DNA from: Pseudomonas salomonii
GTDB taxonomy: Bacteria; Pseudomonadota; Gammaproteobacteria; Pseudomonadales; Pseudomonadaceae
Length of the DNA stretch: 64,000 nucleotides
Direction of reading: 5' to 3'
NCBI RefSeq assembly: GCF_900107155.1
Contig: NZ_FNOX01000004.1
Span: 248,001-312,000 of the forward strand
Under the pieces are notes generated by a model, which was not told the DNA's origin, ran no database searches, and saw only the letters and a program-made list of their open reading frames with translations. Of the stretch, positions 1 through 8,409 are shown piece by piece (positions within the stretch are counted from its first letter, which is position 1; the number at the start of each line of letters is the position of its first letter). The position numbers and the translations under genes were made by a program.

Positions 1-457
1 GCACCAGGCTGAACCCGGTAAACGGGTCGAACAAAGCCTGCACGCGCTGCTGGATGAACACGTCGGGCTGTTCGATCAACTGCTCGCGGTCCTTGGCCGA
101 GAGCATTGCCAGCCGCCCGCGCAGCAGTTGTTCACGCAGGGCGGGCAAGTCGGCTTGCAGGTTCCACTGCACTTTTTCAAACAGCCCGCTGGCCTGCCAG
201 CGTTCGCCCATCTGCTGGGCGATGTCCACGGCTTTTTGCCGGTCGGCATGCCCTACCAACACCAGCATTTCGCGGTTCAGCGGTTCCTGCATACGCTGTT
301 CGGCCTTGAGTTCCAGCGCGTCCGGCGTGCTGCCCGGCACCAGCTCCATCAGGTTGGCCGACAACGGCGCGCCCTGGCGCCATTGCCAGCCGGCCAGGGC
401 CAATACCGCCACCAGCAGGATCAAGAACAGGCGCGGCAGCCAGCGCTCACTGGGCAA
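1..457 (-). CDS. MMPL/RND-type exporter of the aryl polyene cluster (N-terminal part)
   Basis: The gene runs off the left edge, so only about 152 N-terminal residues are visible. They show a short basic start, one hydrophobic helix (LFLILLVAVLALAGWQW, residues about 8-24) and then a soluble periplasmic-looking stretch. This is the usual beginning of MMPL-family exporters in aryl polyene and xanthomonadin clusters, which are thought to move the polyene lipid or its carrier across the inner membrane. The best start is TTG at 455-457, because the frame is closed by a TGA a few codons upstream and no ATG or GTG is suitably placed. It overlaps the end of the LolA-like gene by 11 bases, which implies translational coupling. 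Family assignment rests mainly on operon position and the N-terminal pattern. Confidence 0.75.
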   Translation of the reverse strand, partial: MPSERWLPRLFLILLVAVLALAGWQWRQGAPLSANLMELVPGSTPDALELKAEQRMQEPLNREMLVLVGHADRQKAVDIAQQMGERWQASGLFEKVQWNLQADLPALREQLLRGRLAMLSAKDREQLIEQPDVFIQQRVQALFDPFTGFSLV

Positions 458-1142
458 AGTCGTGTTGCTCCGATTCGCTCAACGGTTGGCCGGCAGTGCT
501 GTCCTGCATGCGCAGCACGGTGCTGTCGCCCTGGGTTTCCAGCAGTTCGATTGTTTGCACCAGCTCGCCGCCGTCGATATTGATCCGGGTGAACACCTGC
601 TTGAGCAGCAGCGAGCGTGGGACCAGCGTCAGCTTCCACTGTTGGGCTTCGCCTTGCAGTTGCAGCTCGAAATCACGCTGCAAGCCACTGCTGTCGCCCT
701 GAAGCACGGCCAGAAACAGGCGATTCTGCTCGGCACCGGCGCTCTTGTTCGGCAGCAATTGCCAGCCATTGGCGTCACGCCGGGCAATGCCTTGGGCGCT
801 GATGCGGTAGTCCTGTTGCAGCGGGGTTTTGAGCAGCCACAGCAGGCCGTGGTCTTTGGCGAGTACGAACGTGCCTTTGCTCACCAAGGGCTGGGGCAGG
901 GCGCGCAGGTGTTTTTCCTGGGTGAAGTTGCCGTGGATGACGGAGGGTTTGGCCAGTTGGTCGCTGAGCTGCTGCAAGTCGAAAGCGTGAGCCAGACCTG
1001 GAATACACAACAACAGAACGTACCCGATCAATGTGGGAGCGGGCTTGCTCGCGAATAGCCTGAGTGCGCCGCGTAGTGTCAGGCGACCCACGTTATCGTT
1101 GACGACCTTCGCGGGCAAGCCCGCTCCCACAGGGGATCTCAT
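447..1142 (-). CDS. LolA-like outer-membrane lipoprotein carrier of the aryl polyene cluster
   Basis: The mature part (from FDLQQLSDQL) matches small LolA-type periplasmic carriers, and homologues sit in aryl polyene operons just before the MMPL exporter. They probably ferry the lipid product to the outer membrane. A signal peptide with core YVLLLCIPGLAHA is clear. The start is unusual. An ATG at 1140-1142 overlaps the thioesterase stop (ATGA) and has an AGAGAG-like ribosome site, but the next 37 codons are encoded by a REP pair that stays open in this frame, giving 231 residues. The alternative is a TTG at 1029-1031 (194 residues), which lies one base from the REP edge and has no ribosome site. 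The longer start is preferred here; function is not affected by the choice. Confidence 0.72.
   Translation of the reverse strand: MRSPVGAGLPAKVVNDNVGRLTLRGALRLFASKPAPTLIGYVLLLCIPGLAHAFDLQQLSDQLAKPSVIHGNFTQEKHLRALPQPLVSKGTFVLAKDHGLLWLLKTPLQQDYRISAQGIARRDANGWQLLPNKSAGAEQNRLFLAVLQGDSSGLQRDFELQLQGEAQQWKLTLVPRSLLLKQVFTRINIDGGELVQTIELLETQGDSTVLRMQDSTAGQPLSESEQHDFAQ
1033..1130. repeat. REP pair (REPIN-like) inside the aryl polyene operon
   Basis: Two REP units face each other: GTGGGAGCGGGCTTGC at the left and GGCAAGCCCGCTCCCAC at the right, with about 55 bases between. The pair lies between the thioesterase stop and the signal-peptide codons of the LolA-like gene and is fully open in that gene's reading frame. 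Confidence 0.93.
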
Positions 1143-1564
1143 TTCAGGGCTCTCTCTACGGCGTTGGTGAATACTTTTGGCGAGGCCAGCTGCATCTCGC
1201 GGCTGGCGATTTCTACCGCCACTTGCACGGTGCTGGCGCGAGTCAGGCGCTCGCCGCTGGCGAGGTCGGTAATCAGGTAGTTCACCTTCAAACGGTTCTC
1301 CCATTCCACCAAACTGGCGCGCACGTTGAGGGTCTGGCCGAACACCGCGCCGCGCACATAGCGCAGCTGCATGTCGATCACCGGCCAGGCGTAGCCGGAT
1401 TCGAGCATCGCCGTGTAGTTGTGGCCGAGCTTGTCCAGCAACGCGCAGCGCGCCACTTCCAGGTACTTCACGTAATGCCCGTGCCACACCACGTTCATGG
1501 TGTCGACATCAAAAAACGGCACGAGTATTTGCGTGTCGCAATGCAAAACGCCCTGGCTACGCAT
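1139..1564 (-). CDS. Acyl-CoA/ACP thioesterase, 4HBT hotdog family
   Basis: This 141-residue protein has the 4-hydroxybenzoyl-CoA thioesterase pattern. DVDTMNVVWHGHYVKYLEVAR near residues 20-40 holds the catalytic Asp and the H-x-H-Y-x-K-Y motif of YbgC-like enzymes. In aryl polyene clusters such an enzyme is expected to release or edit acyl chains from the carrier protein; the exact substrate is inferred. The ATG overlaps the end of the ammonia-lyase gene by 8 bases, and its own stop overlaps the ATG of the LolA-like gene (ATGA). The length is typical of the family. Confidence 0.85.
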   Translation of the reverse strand: MRSQGVLHCDTQILVPFFDVDTMNVVWHGHYVKYLEVARCALLDKLGHNYTAMLESGYAWPVIDMQLRYVRGAVFGQTLNVRASLVEWENRLKVNYLITDLASGERLTRASTVQVAVEIASREMQLASPKVFTNAVERALK

Positions 1565-3098
1565 GCAGCCTCCAGTGTTGCTCGGCGATACGTTTGAGGC
1601 ACAGGCGCAGTTCGCCTTCCAGGGCCCGGTCTTCGATCACCGGCGGGAAGTCTTTGGCCAGCTCGATATGCATGGCCGCCAGGGCCGGTGGCAGTGGGCG
1701 TGCGTCTTCAGCCTGGGCGCGCAGCCACACGCCCTGGTTGGCGGCGAGCAGCGTGGCGGCGGCGACCTGTTCGGTCAGCTCCAGCACGCGGATTGCGTCG
1801 CGGGCAGCGATGGTGCCCATGCTCACCTTGTCCTGGTTGTGGCACTCGGTGGAGCGCGAGAACACGCTGGCCGGCATGGTGTTTTTCAGCGCTTCGGCGG
1901 TCCAGGCGCTGGTGCCGATCTGCACGGCCTTGAAGCCGTGGTTGATCATCGCGCGGTCTGCCGGCGCGCCGGACAGGTTGCTCGGCAGGCCATGGTTGTA
2001 ACGCACGTCTACCAGCAGCGCGAGTTGGCGGTCGAGCAGGTCGGCGACGTTGGCCACCAGGGTCTTGAGGCTGTCCATGGCAAAAGCGATATGCCCGCCG
2101 TAGAAGTGACCGCCGTGCAGCACGCGTTCTGCTTCGGCGTCGATGATCGGGTTGTCGTTGGCGCTGTTCAGTTCGACTTCGATAAATGAACGCAGCCAGT
2201 TCAAGCTGTCGGCCAACACGCCCAGCACATGCGGTGCGCAGCGCAGCGAATAGCGATCCTGCAAGCGGTGCAGCGGCGCGGTCGGCGCATCGATCGCCAG
2301 GTCCTTGCGCAGCCACGCAGCCACTTGCATCTGCCCCGGATGCGGCTTGGCGGCGAACAGGCGCTCGTCGAAGTGTTCCGGGTTGCCTTGCAGCGCCACC
2401 ACGTTCAACGCGGTGATGCGCGTGGCCAGTTGCAGCAGGTAGTCGGCACGGACGAAGGCCAGGCAGGCAAGGCCGGTCATCACGGCGGTGCCGTTCATCA
2501 AGGCCAGGGCTTCCTTGGGGCGCAGCACCAGCGGTTCCCAGCCGAGTTCACGGTGCACGTCGGCAGCCTGGCGGCGTTCGCCACGGAACAGCACTTCGCG
2601 CTCACCGGACAGGGTCGCAGCCACATAGGACAGCGGCGTCAGATCGCCGCTGGCGCCCACCGAACCTTCTTCCGGGATCAGCGGCAGCACGTCGTGTTCG
2701 AGGAAGGCATGCAGGCGCTCCAGCAACTCCACACGCACACCGGATACGCCATGGCACAGCGACTGCAAGCGTGCGGCGAGCACAGCGCGGGTGGCTTGGG
2801 CGTCGAGTAACTTGCCCAGGCCGCAACCGTGGAAGGTGTAGAGGTGGCGCGGCAACGCTTCGACGTGCTGCAACGGCACCGCCACCACGCAGGAGTCGCC
2901 GTAGCCGGTGGTCACGCCGTAGATCACGCCTTCCTTGTCCAGCAGCGAGTCGAGGAACTGCGCGCCTTTGGCGATGCGCTGGCGATAAGCGGCGTCAGCC
3001 TGCAGTTGCGTGGGCGCCTGGCGGTTGGCCAGGGCCAGCACGTCTTCGATTGGCAGGTGGCGTTCGCCAAAAATTACCGGTTCAAGATGCGGGGTCAT
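1557..3098 (-). CDS. Aromatic amino acid ammonia-lyase (HAL/TAL family)
   Basis: The product (513 residues) is a MIO-type lyase. It has IYGVTTGYGD around the catalytic Tyr60, the Ala149-Ser150-Gly151 triad that cyclises to the MIO cofactor (GSVGASGDLTPLS), and the NDNPI motif further on. In aryl polyene clusters it supplies an aryl acrylic starter such as 4-coumarate. The selectivity loop reads LYTFHGCG, with Phe89-His90 where tyrosine ammonia-lyases carry a His and histidine ammonia-lyases carry Ser-His, so tyrosine is the favoured substrate by inference. The ATG at 3096-3098 follows GGAAG and overlaps the upstream acyltransferase by 17 bases. Automatic pipelines would probably name it hutH, which would mislead because no histidine-use genes are near. 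Confidence 0.9.
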   Translation of the reverse strand: MTPHLEPVIFGERHLPIEDVLALANRQAPTQLQADAAYRQRIAKGAQFLDSLLDKEGVIYGVTTGYGDSCVVAVPLQHVEALPRHLYTFHGCGLGKLLDAQATRAVLAARLQSLCHGVSGVRVELLERLHAFLEHDVLPLIPEEGSVGASGDLTPLSYVAATLSGEREVLFRGERRQAADVHRELGWEPLVLRPKEALALMNGTAVMTGLACLAFVRADYLLQLATRITALNVVALQGNPEHFDERLFAAKPHPGQMQVAAWLRKDLAIDAPTAPLHRLQDRYSLRCAPHVLGVLADSLNWLRSFIEVELNSANDNPIIDAEAERVLHGGHFYGGHIAFAMDSLKTLVANVADLLDRQLALLVDVRYNHGLPSNLSGAPADRAMINHGFKAVQIGTSAWTAEALKNTMPASVFSRSTECHNQDKVSMGTIAARDAIRVLELTEQVAAATLLAANQGVWLRAQAEDARPLPPALAAMHIELAKDFPPVIEDRALEGELRLCLKRIAEQHWRLHA

Positions 3099-4017
3099 CG
3101 GTCTTCCAGAAAGGGTAAAAGTTGAACCATTGTTGGGGCGCCTCCAGGCAAAACTGGCCCAGGCGTGCGGCGTAGCGGGCGGTCCACAGGGCAATGACCT
3201 GCTCGCGGGTGCTGCGCTTCCATTCGATCAAGGCGGCGAACGGCTCGATGGTCAGGCGATAGCGGCCATTGTGCTTGAGGCACATCAGCAGGTTGACCGG
3301 GCATTTAAGCAGGCCGGCCAGCAGCCACGGGCCTTGAGGGAAGGCGGCGGCATGCCCAAGGAAATCCACGCGCACCTTGCGCCCGCCGTGCAGCGGCACG
3401 CGGTCACCGGCAATCGCCAGCCACTCGCCCTCGTCCAGGCGCTGGCTGAGCAGCAGCATGGTCGCCGGGTCCAGCTCGCTGACCTGAATCAGGCGCAAAT
3501 GCGTGGCCCCGGCTTCGCCCAGCAGGCGGTTGAATTGTTCGGCGTGCTTGGTGTGCACCAGCACGTTCATGGTGACTTGCTCGCCGATCTCTGCGAGTGC
3601 ACGGCACACTTCGAGATTGCCCAAGTGCGCGCCCACCAGCATCTGGCCGCGCTCGCCACGTAACTGCCCGCGCAATTGCGCCGGGTCGTTGATTTCGATC
3701 TGTTCGATGCGCAGCTTGCCGTTCCATACGTCGAGCTTGTCGAGCAGGGAGTCGGCGAAGGCCATGAACTGCGCGAACACGCTTTTATGGCTGGGCCGCA
3801 ACGCGTCGCGCCCGCTCCAGTCGGCCAGGCGCTGCTGGTATTCCCAGGCGCTTTGCCGCGCCGTGCGGCCGAACAGGAAAAAGTACAAAACAATGCCGTA
3901 CAGCACCGGGCTCAACAGGCGACGGCCCAGCACTTTGGCCGCGAACGCGGTGAGTTTCATCAGCCAGAAGCTGCCGCGTTCTTCACGGTCGGCCCAGTGT
4001 TTGGTGCTGTCACTCAT
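3082..4017 (-). CDS. LpxL/HtrB-like lipid acyltransferase
   Basis: The gene encodes 311 residues with a membrane-proximal N-terminus (LLSPVLYGIVLYFFLFGR). It carries the late lipid A acyltransferase signature: HLGNLE gives the H-x4-D/E active site, followed by the AGDRVPLHGG substrate motif. Within the pigment operon it probably attaches an acyl or aryl-polyene chain to the lipid head rather than to lipid A; that role is inferred from context. The start codon overlaps the glycosyltransferase stop (ATGA), and the 3-prime end overlaps the ammonia-lyase start. In some enterobacterial clusters this domain is fused to the glycosyltransferase; here the two are separate. Confidence 0.85.
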   Translation of the reverse strand: MSDSTKHWADREERGSFWLMKLTAFAAKVLGRRLLSPVLYGIVLYFFLFGRTARQSAWEYQQRLADWSGRDALRPSHKSVFAQFMAFADSLLDKLDVWNGKLRIEQIEINDPAQLRGQLRGERGQMLVGAHLGNLEVCRALAEIGEQVTMNVLVHTKHAEQFNRLLGEAGATHLRLIQVSELDPATMLLLSQRLDEGEWLAIAGDRVPLHGGRKVRVDFLGHAAAFPQGPWLLAGLLKCPVNLLMCLKHNGRYRLTIEPFAALIEWKRSTREQVIALWTARYAARLGQFCLEAPQQWFNFYPFWKTDDPAS

Positions 4018-4748
4018 GCCTGCCACCGTCGCCACACAATCATCGGCGCGCGCACCAGCATGCCGAAGAACAGCCGGGTGTGCATGGCACTGATGCGCAC
4101 GTTGTCGCGGAACAGGCGGAAGTGTGACACGCCGTCGGTGGGGTAATGCACCTGGGTCGGCAGCCAGCGCATCGGCTGGTTGCGCCAGGCCAGGCGCACC
4201 AGGATGTCGGAGTCGAAATCCATGCGCGTGCCAATGTACGCCGAGTCCATCAACGCCAGGGTGGGCGCCAATGGGTACACGCGAAAACCGCACATCGAGT
4301 CGCGAATCTGCAGCGACAGGGTGTTGATCCACACCCACACGTGGGTCAGGTAACGCGCGTAGAGGCGGCCTTTGGGCACGCTGTCGTCGTATTCGGGGTA
4401 GCCGCAGATCACCGCGTTTGGGTGCGTGCGCGAGGCGTCGAGGAAACTGTCGACTTCACGCAGGTCGTGCTGGCCGTCGGCGTCTACCTGCAGGGCGTGG
4501 GTAAAGCCCAGGCGCGCGGCTTCGCGAAAACCGGCCATGACCGCGCCGCCTTTGCCTTGGTTGTTTGGCAGGGTCAGCAAGATGACGTGATCGAGCGTTG
4601 CCAGGTGCGCCAATACCGCCGCGCACGCCGGGCTGCTGCCGTCATCGACCAGCAGGCACGGCAGGCCGCTGTTCAACAGGCTGTGCACCACGGCGGGTAC
4701 GGCGGTTTCGTGGTTGTAGACCGGGATGAGGGCGCAGGGGTTATGCAT
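4014..4748 (-). CDS. Family 2 glycosyltransferase
   Basis: This 244-residue GT-A protein begins with the nucleotide-sugar fold (ALIPVYNHETAVPAVV), followed by LVDDGSS and the metal-binding QVDADGQHD motif. It is the glycosyltransferase usually found in aryl polyene operons, likely adding a sugar to the lipid anchor. The ATG at 4746-4748 is chosen because AGGAG lies about 10 bases upstream. A longer open frame to 4820 would translate a REP unit and is not credible. The stop overlaps the next ATG. Confidence 0.87.
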   Translation of the reverse strand: MHNPCALIPVYNHETAVPAVVHSLLNSGLPCLLVDDGSSPACAAVLAHLATLDHVILLTLPNNQGKGGAVMAGFREAARLGFTHALQVDADGQHDLREVDSFLDASRTHPNAVICGYPEYDDSVPKGRLYARYLTHVWVWINTLSLQIRDSMCGFRVYPLAPTLALMDSAYIGTRMDFDSDILVRLAWRNQPMRWLPTQVHYPTDGVSHFRLFRDNVRISAMHTRLFFGMLVRAPMIVWRRWQA

Positions 4749-4775
4749 GGGCGGGGTCTCCTGAGAGACCGAGTT

Positions 4776-4860
4776 GCCTGCATCGCAGGCAAGCCAGCTC
4801 CCACCTTTGAATGTGCTCACATGTCAAAATGTGGGAGCAGGCTTGCCCGCGATTGAGCGC
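4776..4860. repeat. REP pair between operon genes
   Basis: The units are oriented outward, opposite to the other pairs in the window: GGCAAGCCAGCTCCCAC first, then GTGGGAGCAGGCTTGCC. It fills most of the 128-base gap between the ligase/dehydratase stop (4877) and the glycosyltransferase start (4748), so it lies within the transcribed operon. Confidence 0.9.
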
Positions 4861-4876
4861 GCAGCGCTCATTGGGA

Positions 4877-6547
4877 CTATGCATGCGCAGCCACCAATTG
4901 AATCCGGCCACTGGAACACGCCGCATCGCCGTTGCGGTACGCGAAGTACAGCTTGCCGCGCTCCGGGTCGAAGCGCAGGTGCAGTTCGATCTGATCACCA
5001 GGGCGCACCAGTTGCTGGAACTTGAGTACTTCCATCCCGGCAAAGGTCGTCGGCAAATCCAGCAGTTGCTGGCCGAGGTTGAAGGCCCATTCCACCTGCA
5101 CCACGCCCGGCAGCACCGGCGTGACCGGGAAATGGCCGCTGAAGTAGGCCAGGTCCGGCGGGATGCTCAGTTGCACAGTCCACTCGCCGTTGGCTTCGAC
5201 TTGCTCCAACACTTCCGGCGCCTTTGGCCGTGGTGCCAGCAGCAACGCCTCGACGTCGGCCTGGGGCAGTTTGCCCTGGCTGTTCAGCGGCAGCTGGCGC
5301 AGCAAGCGCCAGCGACGGGGCAGGGCCAGGGCTTCGCAATGCTGGCTCAAATGTTCGCGCAGGGTTTGGGTGACGGTGCGGCGGCCCTGGTTGCGCAGCG
5401 CATGCAGGCCCTCGGTGCTCAACACCACCAGTGCGCCGAGTGAGGCGCGGTTTTCCTGCACCACGCCCAGACGGGTTTCAGCGACCCAGGCGTGGGTCAG
5501 CAATGCCTGTTCGAGCATGGGCAGGGAGATACGTTTTTCTTCCAGCTTGACGATGCGGTCCAGGCGCCCGAGCAGCTCGAAGCGGCCATCGCAATGAATG
5601 CGCGCCGCGTCGGCGGTTTGTTCGATATGCCCGGTCGGCAGGTACGGCGAGGCAATGCGCAGGGCGCCGTCGGCATCCTGGCTCAGCACGACATCGGCAA
5701 ATGGCTGCCACGGCTGTGCGCCCTGGCGCCAGGCGATGCCACCGGTTTCCGAGCTGCCGAGGATTTCCGTCGGCCATTGCTGCAAGCGGTCGTACAGGCT
5801 GCCGGCGGCTTCCACCGGCAGCGCGCCGCCGGAGGAGAACACTCGCGACACTTGGCTCAGTGCGGGCCAGTCGAGGTTGTCGCCCATGCGCTTGAGCAGC
5901 GCGGGGCTGGCGACCCAGGCAAATTGTGCATGCTCGCGGCTGGCGCGCTGCATGTCTTCAGGGAAGGCCAGTTGCTTGCGCACAAACGTGCGACCGGCGC
6001 ACAGCGGCCACAACACGCGAAACAGCAAACCATAGATATGCTGGGTGGCCACACTGCCGATGATGCAGGCGTCTTTGAGGTCTGCACCCCACAGTGCTTC
6101 CAGCGCCGCCACTTCGTTGGCCAGTTGGCGCAGGGTCTTGTCGATGCGCTTGGGTTCGCCGCTGGAGCCGGAGGTGCACAGGCTTAATTGGCAGGCGTCG
6201 AGGTCGAGCGCGGCAGGGCTCAACGGCGCTTGATACAACGCGTCCAGATCGGTGGCCTCAACCAGCCAGGCGTCTACGCTGTCGTCCCAGCGTTGACGGG
6301 TCTGCGGCTGCAAGTCGGCGGGCAGCAGTACGCTGACCCCGGCCCGCCAGGCGCCCAGCAGGGCAATCACCAGCACACCGGCGTCTTCCAGGTGCACCGC
6401 CAAGCGCCGGATGCCGCGCGCCTGCAGGCCCGCCGCCAGGCTCAGGGCCTGCTCGCAAAGTTGCACGTGATTCATCGCAGGTTCGGTGGTGACCGAACGT
6501 TGTTCCAGCGCCTCAAGCAGCACGTGCTCAAGTTTCAACCCATTCAT
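4877..6547 (-). CDS. Fused AMP-dependent acyl/aryl ligase and hotdog dehydratase
   Basis: The 556-residue product is a two-domain protein. Residues about 10-450 form an ANL adenylating enzyme: [12 protein letters not shown] is the phosphate-binding loop, [11 protein letters not shown] the A5-like motif and [14 protein letters not shown] the hinge motif. Residues about 460-556 carry the FabA/FabZ-like hotdog signature [14 protein letters not shown]. The ligase probably activates the aryl starter acid and loads it on a carrier protein, and the dehydratase acts in chain extension. In several known aryl polyene clusters these activities are separate genes (ApeH and ApeI type). The ATG overlaps the membrane-protein stop. 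Confidence 0.88.
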   Translation of the reverse strand: MNGLKLEHVLLEALEQRSVTTEPAMNHVQLCEQALSLAAGLQARGIRRLAVHLEDAGVLVIALLGAWRAGVSVLLPADLQPQTRQRWDDSVDAWLVEATDLDALYQAPLSPAALDLDACQLSLCTSGSSGEPKRIDKTLRQLANEVAALEALWGADLKDACIIGSVATQHIYGLLFRVLWPLCAGRTFVRKQLAFPEDMQRASREHAQFAWVASPALLKRMGDNLDWPALSQVSRVFSSGGALPVEAAGSLYDRLQQWPTEILGSSETGGIAWRQGAQPWQPFADVVLSQDADGALRIASPYLPTGHIEQTADAARIHCDGRFELLGRLDRIVKLEEKRISLPMLEQALLTHAWVAETRLGVVQENRASLGALVVLSTEGLHALRNQGRRTVTQTLREHLSQHCEALALPRRWRLLRQLPLNSQGKLPQADVEALLLAPRPKAPEVLEQVEANGEWTVQLSIPPDLAYFSGHFPVTPVLPGVVQVEWAFNLGQQLLDLPTTFAGMEVLKFQQLVRPGDQIELHLRFDPERGKLYFAYRNGDAACSSGRIQLVAAHA

Positions 6548-7089
6548 ACGCGGCCTCGAACCCTTTGTCGTACCAGCCATTCCACGGCAAACAGCAGCCC
6601 CATCAGCCCGTAGGCAATGAGGCCGTTGTACAACGTCCACCAGCTCAGCGGCGCCCACAGCGTGAGGGCGGCGGCGAGCAGGCCATTACACAGAAAAAAC
6701 ACGCTCCACACCACGGTGACCTGGCGCGTGTACACAATTGCGTTGGGCGGCAGCTGCGGGTCGGTCATGCGCGCCAGGCGCTCGACCATCGGCGGCCCGT
6801 ATTTGAGGCTCAAGCCGAACAGCGCCAACATGAACGCGCTGACCAGGCTCGGGTACCAGCGCAGCAACTGCGGGTTGTCGAACCAGGCCAACAGCAGGCA
6901 AAACACGATCACCGCCACCGCCATCCAGCGGCTGCCGGGGCGCCGTGCGCCGGTCAGTGCACGCAGCAACCACAGGCTGCCCAGCAGCAGGCCAAATTGC
7001 CACGGCGCAAAGTGTTCGGTGCCGTAATACACCGCAAAAGGGTACAGCAGCCCCGCCAGCAACAGGCCAAGGCCGATCAGTCGGCTCAT
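6544..7089 (-). CDS. COG4648-type integral membrane protein of the aryl polyene cluster
   Basis: The gene encodes 181 residues dominated by hydrophobic helices, roughly at 4-22, 27-45, 54-70, 80-97, 125-148 and 152-172. Proteins of this size and pattern lie between the acyl carrier protein and ligase genes in aryl polyene operons. They have no assigned reaction; a role in anchoring the synthesis complex at the inner membrane is a guess. Start and stop both overlap neighbours by four bases, so it is translationally coupled. Confidence 0.8.
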   Translation of the reverse strand: MSRLIGLGLLLAGLLYPFAVYYGTEHFAPWQFGLLLGSLWLLRALTGARRPGSRWMAVAVIVFCLLLAWFDNPQLLRWYPSLVSAFMLALFGLSLKYGPPMVERLARMTDPQLPPNAIVYTRQVTVVWSVFFLCNGLLAAALTLWAPLSWWTLYNGLIAYGLMGLLFAVEWLVRQRVRGRV

Positions 7090-7340
7090 GCGGCAGGCTG
7101 GACCAGACGGTACACCGCCTCAACCACGTCGTTGACGGTGCGCACCGCCTTGAATTCTTCAGCGGCGATCTTCTTGCCGGTCTGGCGCTTGATATGGTCG
7201 ATCAGGTCGACGGCATCGATGCTGTCGATTTCCAGGTCCTGGTACAGGTTGGCGTCGAGGGTGACGCGCTCAGGCGGCAGTTCAAACAGTTCCACCAAGG
7301 CATCGCGCAGGGTGTTGAAAATATCGTCACGAGTTTGCAT
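7086..7340 (-). CDS. Acyl carrier protein (first of two by distance from the exporter)
   Basis: This 84-residue acidic protein contains DLEIDSIDAVDLIDHI, where the Ser in DSI is the 4-phosphopantetheine attachment site. It is one of two carrier proteins that would hold the growing aryl polyene chain. It lies 9 bases after the second carrier gene and overlaps the membrane-protein gene. The low similarity between the two carriers suggests distinct duties, for example starter loading versus extension, but the sequence does not show which does what. Confidence 0.92.
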   Translation of the reverse strand: MQTRDDIFNTLRDALVELFELPPERVTLDANLYQDLEIDSIDAVDLIDHIKRQTGKKIAAEEFKAVRTVNDVVEAVYRLVQPAA

Positions 7341-7349
7341 GGTCCGGTC

Positions 7350-7619
7350 TCAAGCTGCCTGTCTGGCCGTGACGAATGCCGCAAGGCTGGCCACGTTGGT
7401 GAAATGATTGCGCGTGTCTTTGGCGTCGGCATCGATCTTGATGCCGTACTTTTTCTGGATCGCCAGGCCTAACTCCAGGGCGTCCACCGAATCCAGGCCC
7501 AGGCCTTCGCCGAACAGGGTCTGGTCGCTGTCGATGTCGTCGGGGCTGATGTCTTCCAGGCCCAGGGCCTCGATGATCAGCACCTTTATGTCGTGCTCAA
7601 GGCTGTATTGGTTGCTCAT
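7350..7619 (-). CDS. Acyl carrier protein (second)
   Basis: The product has 89 residues and the motif GEGLGLDSVDALELGLAI, with the phosphopantetheine Ser in LDS. The ATG at 7617-7619 (MSNQYSLEHD) is supported by family length and by a 23-base overlap with the end of the upstream acyltransferase gene. A longer frame to 7703 lies wholly inside that gene. It works with the neighbouring carrier protein in polyene assembly. Confidence 0.92.
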   Translation of the reverse strand: MSNQYSLEHDIKVLIIEALGLEDISPDDIDSDQTLFGEGLGLDSVDALELGLAIQKKYGIKIDADAKDTRNHFTNVASLAAFVTARQAA

Positions 7620-8409
7620 CTTCGGCGAGCTCCTTAATGAAATAGTGATGCAGGTAATCGTTGAGCTTGCGTGAAGCCTGGGGCGCGGGCCCCAATGTGG
7701 CAAACGCCTGTGGGTCTATATCGGCACCCACGCGCAAACTGAAGTGAAAACGGCGCTTGGGGATGCGATACCAGAGTTCGGCCTTGGTCAGGGTGGTGGG
7801 GCTGACCTTGATCACCACCGGGGTGATGATTGTCGCACCACGCAGGGCAATGGCGGCGCCACCGCGATGAAAGGCCGGTGGTGCGCCGGGTGTGGTGCGC
7901 GTGCCCTCGGGAAAGATGATCAGCGTCTGGCCTTCGCGCAGCGCATCGGCCGCGGCATCGAGCATATCGGCACTGCCGTCATTGCTGATGTAACCGGCGT
8001 CGCGCACCGGCCCACGGGTAAACGGGTTCTGGAACAGGCTCTGCTTGACCACGCAGTTGGTCTGGCGCATCAGGCCGATCAAAAACACCACGTCGATCAG
8101 CGACGGGTGGTTGGCGACGATCATTTGGCCTGGGCGCCCGAGTTTTTCTGCGCCTTCAACGCTGTAGGTCAACACCCCGGCGCGTTGCATCAGGCGAATA
8201 AACAGCCAGAACAGCTTGCTGATGGTGTGGCGGGCGCGGCGCTGGTGTTTGGCCGCGCTGCCTGGCAGGCAACTGAGCAGCGGGAACACCAGCAAGCGCA
8301 GGCACAGCCCGCCGACGCCGAAGCAGAAGAAGCTTGCGGCGGTGGCGAACAGGCGCCAGTAGTAGGCGTCCCGTGGCTTGTCGGTCAGGGCTTGCGTTGC
8401 CAGTTCCAT
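7597..8409 (-). CDS. PlsC-type 1-acyl-glycerol-phosphate acyltransferase-like protein
   Basis: The product is 270 residues, with an N-terminal membrane helix (FFCFGVGGLCLRLLVFPLL). NHPSLID is the H-x4-D catalytic motif, and FPEGTRTTPG is the glycerol-phosphate-binding motif of the LPLAT family. In this operon it probably helps to build the lipid part of the aryl polyene product. The ATG at 8407-8409 overlaps the chain-length-factor gene by 25 bases, so the two are coupled. Confidence 0.86.
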   Translation of the reverse strand: MELATQALTDKPRDAYYWRLFATAASFFCFGVGGLCLRLLVFPLLSCLPGSAAKHQRRARHTISKLFWLFIRLMQRAGVLTYSVEGAEKLGRPGQMIVANHPSLIDVVFLIGLMRQTNCVVKQSLFQNPFTRGPVRDAGYISNDGSADMLDAAADALREGQTLIIFPEGTRTTPGAPPAFHRGGAAIALRGATIITPVVIKVSPTTLTKAELWYRIPKRRFHFSLRVGADIDPQAFATLGPAPQASRKLNDYLHHYFIKELAEDEQPIQP

